NCBI RefSeq assembly: GCF_027887165.1
Contig: NC_077230.1
Coordinates: 33,121,351 to 33,185,350 of the forward strand
From: Monodelphis domestica
Lineage: Eukaryota; Chordata; Mammalia; Didelphimorphia; Didelphidae
Reading direction: 5' to 3'
DNA length: 64,000 bases
In this document: positions 45,870 through 57,419 of the stretch, piece by piece
How the letters are laid out: every line of letters starts with the position of its first letter
How positions within the stretch are numbered: the first letter of the stretch is position 1
The notes under the pieces: model-generated
Database searches by the model: none
What the model saw: the letters and a program-made list of their open reading frames with translations, nothing else
Told to the model about the DNA's origin: nothing
Translations under genes and position numbers: made by a program

Positions 45870-46010
45870 AGTTTTCAAAGTGGTTTCCTCATCGTCCAGA
45901 AAGTGGGGCTTCCAGAAGTGGCGATCTTCCTGGGGACATACAATTAATAAGTATTAAGGTTGAGACTTGAATCTTAAGGCCTTCTAATGCCATGAGTGTT
46001 ATATTCAATA
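45870..46010 (+). repeat. MIR fragment
   Basis: 'tcaaagtggtttcctcatcg', 'cctggggacatacaattaat' and 'ggccttctaatgccat' keep MIR order. Strongly diverged. Confidence 0.5.
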
Positions 46011-46284
46011 TTCTCCATTTTTGAAATATGATTATCTGTAGCTCTCAGCATGTAGAGCTTGGAGCATGAGAGCCTCAGGAATGCAGCATTCCTTAATATT
46101 AATAAGTAGCTGGGAAAGAAAGTAAATGTACTTCTTTAACCTCTGTCCTTCATCCTTATTTTTTCCCTTCATTGATAGCAAATTAGTATTCTTTAATGTC
46201 TTCCAATATTATCGGGCATTTTCTGCAACTATATTCATGTTATTATTAGACAAGAACTATATTTCATTTATGGACATTATTGAG

Positions 46285-46415
46285 ATGTATTGTGATATAG
46301 AGAATGAAATCCAGTCATAGGGTCAGAAAGACCCGGTTAAAATCCTTCATCTGATATGTGACCTTTGGCAAATTATTTAACCTCTCAGTGCTCTATGAAA
46401 CTTTAAGAATATGTG
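46285..46415 (+). repeat. MIR 5' half
   Basis: 'gtcagaaagacccggttaaa' and 'tgtgacctttggcaaattat' are the tRNA-related half of MIR. Confidence 0.7.
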
Positions 46416-46419
46416 TTAT

Positions 46420-46612
46420 TTTGGGGGACAGTTACGTGGCTCAGAGAACTGAGCCAGGCCTAAAGGCAGGAGGTCTTGTGTTCAAATTTGACCTCAGAAA
46501 CTTCCTAGCTTTGTCATCCTGGACAAGTTATTTCATTCCCATTGCCTTGCCTTTACTGCTTCTAAATTCCATGCTTTCCATAGTAAGAATTGAAAAGAAA
46601 AAAATAAAGAAG
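46420..46612 (+). repeat. tRNA-RTE SINE, first of a tandem pair
   Basis: 'gggggacagttacgtggctc', 'gttcaaatttgacctcagaa' and an A-rich end at 46,597-46,612. Tail region degraded. Confidence 0.8.
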
Positions 46613-46745
46613 ATATGCTCTTTTCAGATCTGTCCTCAGATATTTCCTAGCAATGTGACCCTGGGCAAGTCACTTAATTCCAGTTTCCTTGCCCTTCTTT
46701 TCTTCCTTGGAAGTGATACTTAGTGTCAATTCTAAGACCGAAGGT
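46613..46745 (+). repeat. tRNA-RTE SINE, second of a tandem pair, 5'-truncated
   Basis: Begins inside the SINE body ('ctgtcctcagatatttccta') and continues with 'gtgaccctgggcaagtcac' to 'agtgtcaattctaagaccga'. Same orientation as, and directly behind, the first copy. Confidence 0.8.
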
Positions 46746-46754
46746 AACAGTTTA

Positions 46755-46785
46755 TTCCCCCCCCCCCCACACACACACATATAAT
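46755..46785. repeat. C run and (CA)n
   Basis: About 13 C residues followed by CA repeats, directly behind the SINE pair. Confidence 0.9.
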
Positions 46786-47399
46786 TCTATATCAATCCTC
46801 AACCCCCTGAGGGTGTCATTGATATTTATAAAATTAACTGTAACAAGTGGTTAGTTCATTGAATTGTTAGGTTAATATTTAAAGGGTCCAATCATTATTT
46901 AAAGACAAAACCTTTCAACATCCCTGAGAGGAGATAATTTAGCATTCACTTGGAGAATTTACCATATGCTGAAATAGCCCATTCCATTTTTGGATAGTTC
47001 TAATTATTATGAACTTCTCCTCACTGAGGGTAATTTGGCCTTCTGAAGCAAACAGAACATGTTTGTTTAATCTGTCTTCTGTATAACTAGCCTTCAAGTG
47101 TTCAAAGACTTTTATCTCACATACATTCAATCAATTAAACTAAACAAGCATTAAGTGACTTTTACCTCTAGTGGGTATAATAGACTTCATAAAAATGATA
47201 AAGAGGGAGTGTGACTAGAAAAGAAGTTGGCTGAAAGTGAGTGATAACATATAGTTAGTCTTAGTGCTTTGATGACTTCCTGAAATTAAGAGGCCTGTAG
47301 GAAAACTTTCAGTATCTTGAATGGACCCCTGTAGAGGATTTATAGGATGACATAGACAAATTGCACTGGATGAGAGTTTCTGGATTGTTTGCTTTCAGA

Positions 47400-47960
47400 G
47401 TCATTGGAGGCAATATCCACATTAAAGAGATCACATATACATGAAAGTATATTTTCCTCAAGTCTTTTCCTCAGGTTAACTATCTAGCTTTTTAAATTGA
47501 TCCTGCTGTGGCATGATTTTGATTACCCTAAACACCCACCTTTAGTTCCAGGTAGAATAGAGTAAAATTATCACCTCCCATTTCTGGACCTTCTGTTTCT
47601 GTTCATGCAATCTGAGTTCAAATTATGTTTTTTGATTGACATAGCAACTGTCAGCTCTCAACAATGTCAGCCTATTGTCAGTTTGTAGTCCAGTAAAATC
47701 CCTAATTCCTTTAAAAATGAACCAAGTTTAATTCATTTTGTAGTAGTTGAATTTATCTTTTTTTTAAAAAGTAGAGAACTTTATATTTTATCCCAATTAA
47801 TTTAATCTTATTAGTTTTAGCCCATAGCCTTTAAAAGTTTTTTTTTAATTATCTTAGTTTGACATTATGTATTAAGAGTATCATTAGCAGCTTTGTATCT
47901 TTGAATCTGATAAACGTGCTATCTATATCCTTAAATTATGGATAAAAAGTTTTGAGTAGG
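47400..47960 (-). repeat. CR1/L3 LINE fragment, strongly diverged
   Basis: 'gtagaatagagtaaaattat' with 'cacctccc', then 'ttgtagtccagtaaaatccc', 'agaactttatattttatccc', 'aatttaatcttattag' and 'cgtgctatctatatcctta' keep the antisense CR1/L3 order seen at 51 kb. Confidence 0.55.
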
Positions 47961-48099
47961 CTAAGGCTAGGAATTGTGCATAAGAATATATTATATTTTT
48001 TATTTCATAAATCTTTATTATAGTCTGATGTAACTTTACCTGAATGGCAGTAAATATCACAATGATTTTAAATTTTAAAACCTTTCAAAACATATAGGA

Positions 48100-48290
48100 A
48101 TGGGGCCAGAGGATAGAGAACCAAATCTAGAGATGAGAGGTTCAAATCTGACCTCAGACACTTTCTAGCATTATGATCCTGGGCAAATCAGTTAACTCCC
48201 ATTGCCTAGCCCTTACTGCTCTTGTTCCTTGGAACCAGTACTTAGAATTGATTCTAAGACAAAAGGTAAGGTTTTAAAACAAAAAAAGGA
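48100..48290 (+). repeat. tRNA-RTE SINE
   Basis: 'gttcaaatctgacctcagac', 'atgatcctgggcaaatcag', 'accagtacttagaattgatt' and a poly-A-like end. Confidence 0.85.
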
Positions 48291-48554
48291 ACATCATATA
48301 AATTCAGAAATATAAGTTCTGAAGATTAACAAGGAACTTAGCTCACTTATTTGTGATCATGAGTTTGAAATGCCTGATTATTGATTTATTGGTATCAAAA
48401 ATTATTTGATAGCATGCTATGTCATCCATGTAAAAGAGGGCCTCAGTTAAACTCTCTAAGTGGGATCTGAATCAAATGGTTCATTTTATATAATATTCAT
48501 TTTTAATAGACTTGACTCTAAAATTACAAATTATGTTTTAATTTCCACCAGAGT

Positions 48555-48725
48555 TGTTTATAGGATCATGATGGAAAGAACTTGAGGAGTGTGAGACATT
48601 TGTTCTGTAGACAAGCAAACTGAGGCCTAGAGGGGTTAAATGATCTGCCCCAAGCAAATCACATAGATATATAGCTTCTGATTCCAAATCCAGTTTACTT
48701 TTCACAATATTCTGCTGTTTGAAGA
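48555..48725 (+). repeat. MIR-type SINE
   Basis: 'gcaaactgaggcctagaggg', 'gatctgccccaagcaaatca' and 'ccaaatccagtttacttttc' are MIR in order. Confidence 0.65.
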
Positions 48726-49384
48726 TTGTAATTCGCCTACTTTTCTCATGTTAAATTGAAGAGACAAATTGGAATAAAGGGAAAGACAATATTTAATGTT
48801 CCTAACAAGCTTGATTGGTTGAGTAACAAAAGTCAAGTTGAAAAAGTAGATCTACTGAGAAAAAAGTAGTCTCAGTATATATCCAGAAGCTTAATGATAC
48901 TTAGCATCTTAAGTCACCATTCTGAGTTATCATGGTGGCCCTTCTGTTACATTCCAGAAAAATGATCATCTAGCTTACACAGAAAACTCTCTTTTACATT
49001 GCATATCATGTAGTCTGCCTGTAGAAATGCTTATCTTTGCTGCCATAGAAATGACTTCGTTGAATGAATTTAGATGATAGTGTTGAGAGGGAAAGTTGGA
49101 ATAATTTTCATAATGTGAACTGAAGGATATTGCCAATAGAGCGGCTTTCCTTTAGTTGAGTGGAACACCTTTCACACATTATTGAACATAAGTAAACCTG
49201 AAAAGTTATTGTTTATTCAAATTTTACCTTTGATTATTTTCCTAATGTTTAAAGAAATATCTTTATATGTATATATGGTAAAATATACTTTTAAAAATTC
49301 TTTGTCTTAGTAAATAAAGTGTTTGTATATAAATATACAACTGGGAAATAAGTACCTGGGTTTTTGGCAGTGTTACAGTGTAAA

Positions 49385-49945
49385 AGATAGAGCCGTTGAT
49401 CCTTCTTAAGCAGGATAGTGACATGATCAGATCTCTGCTTTAGGAATATCAGTTTGGCTGCTGTCCGAAGGATTTATTGGAGTGGAAAGGCAGGGAGACC
49501 AATTAAGCTATTTCTGTAATATAAGTGATAAAGAACTTAAGTGATAGGACAGCAGAGGTGTAAGGATACATTCAACAACATTTGGCAACTGAATGGATTT
49601 AGGGAATGAATTGGAAGAAGAAATGAAGACTCCTGTGTTATGAGCTTGCATAAATGAAGTTTTTGCAGAAATAGGGAAATGAGAAAAACAGTTTCATTTT
49701 ATGAGAAGATGAATTCTGACTTGGCCATAAATATGAGATATGAATGAGATATCAAGCTAGTATATATAGCAAATAGTAATATGGGATAGTGGATATAGAT
49801 ATGGTTAATTATCTTCATTGAGGTAATAGTTGAACTATACAGAACATATAGAGACCTGAAAAGAACCTTAGGTACACACGCATATAAATAATGGAACATA
49901 AATGATCCAGCAAAGAAGGCAGAGAAGGAAAAGTCAGACAGGTAG
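49385..49945 (+). repeat. Ancient mammalian interspersed repeat, class uncertain
   Basis: 'gacatgatcagatctctgct' plus 'ttaggaatatcagtttggct', 'ggcagggagaccaattaagc', then 'gatccagcaaagaaggcaga' and 'gtcagacaggtagaag' recur widely in mammals in this order. I cannot assign the class. The same element occurs again at 63.67-64.0 kb, covering a further-downstream part. Confidence 0.5.
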
Positions 49946-49984
49946 AAGGGGATATGTTTCAGTGGAATTCTTTTGGTGGTGGTT

Positions 49985-50045
49985 TGAATTGGATTAGATG
50001 ACCACTAAAGTCCTGTCTAATTCTAGAATTCTTTGATTTGTAATG
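49985..50045 (+). repeat. MIR-type SINE 3' tail
   Basis: 'ggattagatgaccactaaag' followed by 'tcctgtctaattctagaatt', a familiar SINE 3' end. Confidence 0.55.
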
Positions 50046-50839
50046 TCTAAGGTTTTGACTAGTAACATTTTCATGTCCCAGATTAAGATTATAGTCTGAA
50101 TTCTGTTTAAGGGAATATGCTGTATTGACTCCATGAACATATGAAGGGTTTTTTTTTTTAGCCTCTTGTTATAATCACTAGCATGTTTTTATCCAGTTAC
50201 TCTAGTCCCCTTGCAATTTGGAATTTTTCTAGTTCCTTAAAGGTTTTAATGCCTTTGGCATTACTTTGTCAAGAATACTGCAATTATCTATTCCTTTTCT
50301 CTCACTTCTTCTGCAAAGTAGTGCTATAATTTACTTGGGAATATTAATTACTTGGGAGTACTTTCCTGAATCTATAGGTCTTGCTTTCATATTCTTTCAC
50401 ACTCTCTGAACCATCATTTTCATTACTCTCCTAATTTTTTTAAAGCTCTTTAAATATATCCAAATTTTCCAAGTTCTAAAAAAGTGATTATTTGAATCAC
50501 ACCCTTGTTTACCTCTCAAACCTAAATTGTATCTTTTTCAGAATCATCCTTATAATATATAGTTCTACCTAGCATTAAGGATAGAGATTAGAATTGCAGT
50601 TTCATTGGTATTGGGAACCCTGAGGTGAGGAAACTTCTACCAACTCTCTTGGTTCATTCCGAGTCTCATTTGCTAAATAATCTTGAGCAAATCAGCTACC
50701 TTGATCTCTTTCTTCAACTGAACTCACAGAGTTACAAAATATCATTTAGAATCCTGTACATTCAGTCCAATCTGTATCAGAAAAGAATCTTCTCTACAAC
50801 AAACTTGATAAGTGATCATTCTGCTTAGAGAACTTTCAA

Positions 50840-50945
50840 AGAAAAAGGTAATCTACTTTCTCAAGGAAGCCCACTCTAATTTTGATTAGCTCTGTAGCAT
50901 AGTTTTAACACACAAGTGTTTAATAAATACTTAGGTTGAATTAAG
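50840..50945 (+). repeat. L2 3' tail
   Basis: 'tctcaaggaagcccactcta' and 'gtgtttaataaatacttagg', the L2 end. Confidence 0.6.
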
Positions 50946-50999
50946 ACAGTTTTTTTTTTATCAGTGCCCCCTTGCTACTTCATCTCATTACTCTGAGTT

Positions 51000-51740
51000 T
51001 TGCCATCTGGGGCCAAGCAGAGCAATTTTGTTTCTTTTTCCATATGACAGCAAGCATTTCAGTTACTTGAAAATACCCCTAAGACTTCTGCAAGTTGAAT
51101 ATCCTCAATTCTTTTAACCAGTTACTGAATGACATGAACTTGATGTCCTTTATTATATTATTTATTATATTATATTATTTTCATTCCTCTGTATCCTCTT
51201 CTGCTTATCAGTGTCCTTGCTAAACATGCTACCTAGACCTGAACATAGTACTTACGGTATATAGTGACCAAGATAGAATACAGTACTATCACCTCCCTAT
51301 TCCTGGATACTATCTTAAATATAGCATAATTTGTTAATAGCTTCTTTGACTATTATATTCAACATTGACTTATTGAGCTTGCAGCCCACTAAGATCCCAA
51401 GATCTTTTTAAATGAACTTTTTTTTAAAAACCCAAAGAGAAACCTTTACTATTAATTTTCTTATTTGATCTGACCTTGTTTTCTAGGTATTCAGGATCTT
51501 TATGAAACCTAACTCTATCATTGAGCATGTTATCTATCTCTTCCAACTTTATGCAGACATGATAAACATGCCATCTCTGCCTTTATCCTAGTCATTGATA
51601 AAAATGTTAATCATCACAGCGCCAAATAGACATCCTAGGTTACCAAAACTGTAGAGAGATCTCTCTAGCATTCATTGCCTGTAGCACACATTTGACAGGA
51701 CATTGTTTATTATTTTATTTATGTGTCATATCTTTTTGGG
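51000..51740 (-). repeat. CR1/L3 LINE, longest copy in the window
   Basis: Plus-strand order: 'tcagtgtccttgctaaacat', 'acctgaacatagtacttacg', 'actatcacctccctattcct', 'gagcttgcagcccactaaga', 'atgataaacatgccatctct', 'cctagtcattgataaaaatg'. This is the antisense of mammalian L3/avian CR1 over about 700 bp. Confidence 0.8.
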
Positions 51741-51829
51741 AAGCTTATAAATACCTTTGAGAGCAGGGATCATATTTCACATCTTGTATCCTAACAAAAT
51801 ACATCTTACATATATGCTTTTTTAAAATT

Positions 51830-52035
51830 AAAAAACAAACAAACAACCTTACCTTCTGTTTTAGAATCAATACAAGAATTGATCAGTTCCAAGGCAGTAA
51901 GGTCTAGGCAATTATGGTTAAGTGACTTGGCCAGGCTTACATAACTAGGAAAAGTAAGGTCACATTTGAATCCAGGATCTCTTGTCTCTCTCTAGACTTG
52001 GCTCTTTAACTTCTGAGCTACTTCACTGTCCCTAA
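51830..52035 (-). repeat. tRNA-RTE SINE
   Basis: 'aaccttaccttctgttttag', 'aatcaatacaagaattgatc', 'gtgacttggccaggcttaca' and 'gagctacttcactgtcccta'. Confidence 0.85.
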
Positions 52036-52214
52036 TTACATACTTAATAGATAATGACACGTCTATACTACTGCTTATCAATACTTTCCTGCTTTAGCTT
52101 TTTCTCATATTGTTTACTCTACATTCAGCAATGAAAATCATATTCTTCAAGTGTTGCTTTCATCATTTCCCTTCTGCACAGCCTAGAGTGACTTCTAAAT
52201 GAGGTTTCTTTTCT

Positions 52215-52407
52215 TTTTCTTTCTTTAACTCCTACCTTCTGTCTTTAGAACTGTTCCAAGGCAAATGAGTGGTAAGGGATAGGCAGTTGGGGTCAAGTAA
52301 CTTGCCCAGGGTCACACAGCCAGAAAGTGCCCGAGGCCATATTTGAACCCAGGATCTTCCATCTCTCCCCCTGGCTTTCTATCCACTAAGCCACCTAGCT
52401 GCTCCCA
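52215..52407 (-). repeat. tRNA-RTE SINE
   Basis: Pyrimidine-rich start, 'aactcctaccttctgtcttt', 'ttgcccagggtcacacagcc' and 'taagccacctagctgctccc'. Better preserved than the copy just to the left. Confidence 0.88.
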
Positions 52408-52424
52408 ATAAAGCTGCCATGAAA

Positions 52425-52605
52425 ATAGCATTGAGTTTGTGGCCAACACATCTGGGTTTGAGTTCTAGCTTTGCTACTTACTACTTCTGTGACAAATTAT
52501 TTAATCCTTGTTGGCCTCAGTTTCCACTGTAAAATGAAGAGGTTGAATTTGTTGGCAAATCCCCTACCAGCCTTAATTGTATGGCCCAATGATACCAAAA
52601 ATGCA
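52425..52605 (+). repeat. MIR-type SINE
   Basis: 'gggtttgagttctagctttg', 'cctcagtttccactgtaaaa' and 'tgaagaggttgaatttg'. Confidence 0.75.
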
Positions 52606-52689
52606 TATTACCAGTTATGATTACTCTTTACAGAAAAATGTTCCTAATATTTAACAGTCATGCCAATGTGTGTCCTTGCCTATCCAACT

Positions 52690-52831
52690 TGAAATTTTTT
52701 TGGTTACTTTTTTATTATTATTTAAAAACTTTTTCCATCATTACACGATTCATATTTTCTCCCCTCATGCCTCCTCCCTCCTGAAGTTGACAAGCAATTC
52801 CACTGGTTTATTCATACATACATACATACAT

Positions 52832-52862
<31 letters not shown>

Positions 52863-53320
52863 TATATTATTACTTGAACCTGTTTCCACATTATTCATTT
52901 TTGTAAAAGAGTAACAAAACCTCCAATTACATATCCATATAAACAAGTGATAAATCATATTTTGTTCTGGATTTCTACTCCCCCACAGTCTTTCTCTAAA
53001 TGTGGATGGCATTTTTGCTCATAAGTTCCTTGGGATTGTCCTGGATCACTGCATAGCTATTAGTAGCAAAGTCAATCACATTTGATCGTCCCACAATGTT
53101 ACAGTTTATGTGTATAATGTTCTCCTCATTTCACTGCACATCAATTCATGTAGTCCTTCCAGTTATTATAGAAAACTATCAGTTCATCATTCCTTATAGT
53201 TGTCATATACCACAATTTGCCCAGCCATTCCCCAATTGAGGGACAACCCCTCATTTTCCAAATTTTTGCTGCCACGTGGTTATAAATATTTTTGTACAAA
53301 CAGGTCTTTGCCTAGAAACT
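52690..53320 (-). mobile_element. L1 3' end with a microsatellite in its 3' UTR
   Basis: 'tttccatcattacacgattc', 'gattgtcctggatcactgca', 'aatgttctcctcatttcact' and 'agccattccccaattgaggg' in antisense L1 order, ending 'ttttgtacaaacaggtcttt'. 5'-truncated. Confidence 0.9.
52813..52868. repeat. (CATA)n(CA)n microsatellite
   Basis: About eight CATA units followed by CA repeats; the Tyr/His/Thr-rich and Val/Cys/Met-rich frames here come from it. Confidence 0.95.
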
Positions 53321-53398
53321 TAAAATTTGTTTATCTTAGAAAGTAAATCAGTAATGACATGGGTGACTTATGATGAGAGGCTTTCCATTAGTGTAGGT

Positions 53399-53720
53399 CA
53401 GTGATGGAGAACCTTTAGAGGCTGAGTGCCACACCTTCTGTGCCCCTTCCCTCCCTCAATACTGTACACCTCCCTTCCCCCCCTTGTGCCAACCCTCTCC
53501 AGCCTCAGGGAAGGGAGGAAGTGCTCCTATTGAGCTGCTGAGGTGAGGGATGGGTCATATGAAAAATGTCCTCAGGCATGAGGAGAGGGTGAGGGGAGCA
53601 GTTAGGCCAGAGTCTATCTGGCTTTCTATTAACAAACTCTGGCAGGTGATGATGCGCATGCCCACAGAGAGGGCTCTGTGTTCCCTCTTTGGCATGTGTT
53701 CTATAAGTTTGCCACCACAG
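53399..53720. mobile_element. hAT-type MITE
   Basis: Imperfect terminal inverted repeats, CAGTGATGGAGAACCT at the left against CTGTGGTGGCAAACTT (reverse complement of the right end). Flanking 8-bp sequences GTGTAGGT (53,391-53,398) and AAGTAGGC (53,721-53,728) agree at five of eight positions, as expected of a decayed hAT target duplication. The interior 'ctcaggcatgaggagagggt' and 'gcccacagagagggctctgt' matches a repeat common in marsupials as far as I recall. No transposase frame, so non-autonomous. Confidence 0.75.
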
Positions 53721-53735
53721 AAGTAGGCTCTGTCT

Positions 53736-54589
53736 ATATAGAGGCATGCTTCTTATATTCAGTGGAGAGCAAATATAATCCTTGGTGGGATGAAGTTGCT
53801 CTTAGAATTCAGTATTATATGTTAGCTATGTGGATGTCATTGTTATAACTACATTGCTAATATGAATTTGATTTTTCCCCCCCTTATATCTGAAGGTAGT
53901 GGCTTTTAAAATGTGGTATGAAGATTACTACTGGCTAGTGAGTGTCCTCTGGGGTGAACTGAGGCTAGTCCAAAATGCTTTTACAAAATGCTTTTATACA
54001 AAATATTTTTTCAATTAAACATATACTGAGATGAAAATGATGTTTGAAAACCCTACAACACTCAGTATTTAAAGAATATTGAACATATAACTTTTTTGCC
54101 TTATTTTTTTTTTGCACTGGTAACCTGAGCATTTGATATAGATAGAACCTAGGATTTTTTAGCCCCGCTAATGAAGTCCATGAATCAAAAGGCAAAAGGT
54201 CACTATTAATTATTATTTTTAGACCTGAGCAATTTAGAATCATGAATATTTGTGGATCAATATTGTGGAAAATATGAAGCACTATATAAATCAGCTGGTA
54301 TTATTGGTTATTATTGCCCTTTAGCCCCAGAATTAGTTCACATTAGTGAGCTTACAAGTTTTAATACTTTTTTTTCTGGTCACATCAGGCATCCCATGGC
54401 CCTATTTCCTCAGAATTACTTATGGTTCCTGGGTTGACAGATCCAAATCTTTAAATGTTGTGTTTATGTGTGTGCTCTATAATAGAAACATTACCAAATA
54501 TTATATACTTATCTTTAGGTATTAAGTTCTTTAAAATTAGGCAGAATGTCTTCAACCAAAAACCTATAATAACTGAGACGTGAGAAACA
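53736..54589. other. Unannotated interval
   Basis: No recognised repeat or exon. Small frames at 53,965-54,437 have no support. Confidence 0.4.
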
Positions 54590-54970
54590 GTGTACAATGG
54601 GAAGAATATTGGAATAAGTGGACATAGGTACAAATCCTGGCTTTACTACTTAATATTTGGGTGATTTTTGGCAAAGTGTTTGATTTCTCTGGATTTAAAA
54701 ATTAGGGGAATAGACTAGATAAGAAATGTCAAATACAGTCCATCACATTCAGCCAAATCAGATTATAATGTAATTGGGAAATATTTAACAAAATAAAGAT
54801 ACAATAAAACACAGATCATTTTTCATTTGAAAACTGTGTCAATACGCTGCCCATGGGGATCCTTCTATAAGGTTTAATGTCTCCCCCACTTCCCCCCATT
54901 TCTTTTTGAGATTGACAATGTGGAAAAGATGACCTCTAGAATCCCTTTCAACTCTAAATACTTTTGAGAT
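54590..54970 (+). repeat. MIR-type SINE split by a MITE
   Basis: 'aggtacaaatcctggcttta' and 'tttctctggatttaaaaatt' up to 'ggggaatagactagat', then after the insert 'gatgacctctagaatccctt' and 'tcaactctaaat'. Removing the insert joins 'actagat' to 'gacctctag' as in other copies. Confidence 0.75.
54722..54923. mobile_element. hAT-like MITE inserted in the MIR
   Basis: TGTCAAATACAG near the left end and GAGATTGACA near the right end are inverted relative to each other, as in hAT ends of the type CAGxGGTGTCAAACTC. The interior 'aaatcagattataatgtaat' and 'caaaataaagatacaataaa' recalls a common marsupial repeat. The flanks are only partly duplicated. Class assignment is tentative. Confidence 0.55.
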
Positions 54971-55554
54971 AGATTATAGGACAGCAAATAAGTTAGGTAC
55001 GACTTCTTTGAGTGTTTGTTTTCTCATTGTGAACTGTGGGAACTTAAAATAGTTACTTTATTGTGCGAGAGAACTACCTAGCCTCAGCATGGTATCATTT
55101 AAATTTTAAAGACCTTCAGTTCATTTCTGAGGCTTTTAAAGGTCCTCAGTTTAGTTTTATGCTTAGGGTCATTAAAATTTAATAATCCTGCACCAGGGCT
55201 GAGTAGCTCTCTGCAACATTATAGGAATTTATTTAAGGCTTCCACATCTCTCTGAACAGCAGGAACTCAGCTGCTTGCCAACTTTGCAGCTGCAATGTCC
55301 CTGTTAGTTTTCTGTGAAGCCCTGGACATAAACCATTGCTGCCTTAGTTTGGCTTCATGTTAGTTAGCCTTCTCTGTTGTATAGATTACATCTTCCTTCT
55401 CAAGGAAGGGTAAGACTGACAGGGGTGCTTTTTTCTCACAAAACTGGCAAACTAGTTTAACTAAATTTTGTTATTTGAAATTTTCAGCAAACTTGTTGAG
55501 CAATTGACTTTGTTCCTTTTTATGAAAACTTTTTGTATATGTTATTTTTTTCCT

Positions 55555-55930
55555 TGACAGCTGCCTTTCATATCTGTTCAGTCTTTCCCAATTTATTTGT
55601 TCTCTTAGGATATAATGTTGGTCACTGACAGTGAAAGTGATTTTTTTAAAAAAAGCACCTTTAAGATTAAAAAAAAAAATCTTTGTAATCCACTGTTCTT
55701 GCTTTTTGCAGCCTGAGTTATCTACCAGCTTGGTGTGTGGTGTTCCAAACTGGACATAGTACCCTAGTTACAACCTCACCAATTAAAAAACAAAGGTAAG
55801 ATTTCCTTGCTCATCTTACACATAACATCCCTGTTCTATCCTTATAAGAAATTTTCCTTTTTCCTTTTTTTGGTAACTATATTGCTGACTTAACTATAGT
55901 TTGTTTTCTTTATATAGTTGACTGCCTCCT
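55555..55930 (-). repeat. CR1/L3 LINE fragment, diverged
   Basis: 'gtgttccaaactggacatag' followed by 'taccctagttacaacctcac' is the antisense CR1/L3 phrase preceding 'cacctccctgttcctgg' elsewhere. Confidence 0.5.
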
Positions 55931-55976
55931 TTGGATTTGAGATTGAGACTTTGGTCTGTGAAGATAATTTTAGGGT

Positions 55977-56749
55977 TGTGACTTAAAATCTAGATTTAAT
56001 TAGCCGCCAGGGGAAATCCCAAATAAAATACCCAAGTCAGTCTGATAATTTATGGTAATTTAATTAATATAGAGGGAAGGAATTTAAGGAGAAGGAGGGA
56101 AGAGGATATAGGATTTCTCCTACCTGGTCTGTGCCAGGGAGAGTTTTAAAATCCCCCCCTCTAGGTCTCTGAAGAAGATTAGAGGCTTCTAAAAGGATAA
56201 AGTTGGAAAGTAAAGGAGGAAAACTCAGCCAGAACTCACCACCGAAACAGACAATAGCTTGTAGCCACGCTAAGATGCCAAAAGGCCCAGCATGCTGCTA
56301 TCAGCCAACTCTTCTGCAAAAGGTACAGGAGAGAGGAAATGAGCCAGTATATAGACCTTTCACCCTTGTGTCCCCTCCTCTAAATGCCCATTCTTTTAGA
56401 GTTCTCATCTTCTTTGATTAGATTGTATCTTTAGAGTTGCTTAACACTTCTTTGTTAAGTTTACCTTTTGTGAGTTACTTAACCTTTTTGTGATTAATTT
56501 AACCTTTATAGTTACTTAACATCTTTTTGTATTAAGATCTTAAAATAGACTTAGCTTAAAATTCTAGCTTCACTATAAGGTAAGAGTTAAGTACCTTCAT
56601 TGTTCAATCAGGAGATTACAACTTTATCTTCCCCTAAAGTAAGGTCTAAATATGGTGGAGTAATTTAGAATACCCAAGACATTCCTGATTTTGTTAAACT
56701 AAGTGTCTTCATTGTTACAATCAGGAAATAGCTAAAACCAATCTTCACA
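55977..56749 (-). mobile_element. Solo LTR, family C
   Basis: TGTGACTTAAAATC ... ATCTTCACA on the plus strand, 773 bp. Shares with the LTR at 21.4 kb the stretches 'acaactttatcttcccctaa', 'aatagacttagcttaa' and 'gagttaagtac'. On the minus strand 'attaattaaattacc' is the polyadenylation region. Target duplication not clear (GGT on both sides). Confidence 0.8.
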
Positions 56750-57419
56750 GGTCTAGGCTTTTAAGGAACTAATTTCTGTTACCTTAAATTATTTTTAGAA
56801 CTATGAACTGAAATATATTTTAGGTATACATCAGCTATGAGGTAGAGAACTCAAAAGTTTTAGGAATTGGGAGACAGGAGAGGAGGCCTGTGCAGGACAT
56901 ACTTAATGTCATATGGGGGAAAGGGGAAAAGCAATATTCTTTTCCCTATTGGGGATTCTTAGCAGTTAACTGTGAGTGGGTTTCTGTATAAAAACTCGAT
57001 TTCCCACAGTGGTGAGTCCTAGATTTACTGTGATAGTCCCCACAAAAAAATGGAGCTTTATTAGAGGAATGATTCTTTTTGTTTGTTTTTGTACCAATTT
57101 TTGATTTGGGAAATTATGATAACAGAACTAGATCTAAATTTTGTTGCAGTGGAATTGCTACCACATAAATCACCTTTTATATTGAATTCATAATTATTCA
57201 TCAATTAATTTCTTAGATTTAATTTACTTTTCTTATTTTCAAAAAAGATTATGATATAGATAACAGCTGAAAACGTGAATGATTCTAGCTTTTAAAAAGA
57301 AATAAGAACCTAATTTATCCTTTTTAAAAAAATTATAATGATAATGAACTGCTAGAGAATTTATTTATAAGTTTTAAACTTAAATCATGGTTTCCAGTTA
57401 TTAGTACATTTTAATATGG
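56750..57419. other. Unannotated interval
   Basis: No recognised repeat or exon. Confidence 0.4.

Noticed and set aside
52813-52868. CATA repeats as a CRISPR-like or regulatory array
   Set aside because: Plain tetranucleotide/dinucleotide microsatellite without spacers.
55977-56749. Exact target duplication for this LTR
   Set aside because: Only GGT matches on both sides, and not in register.
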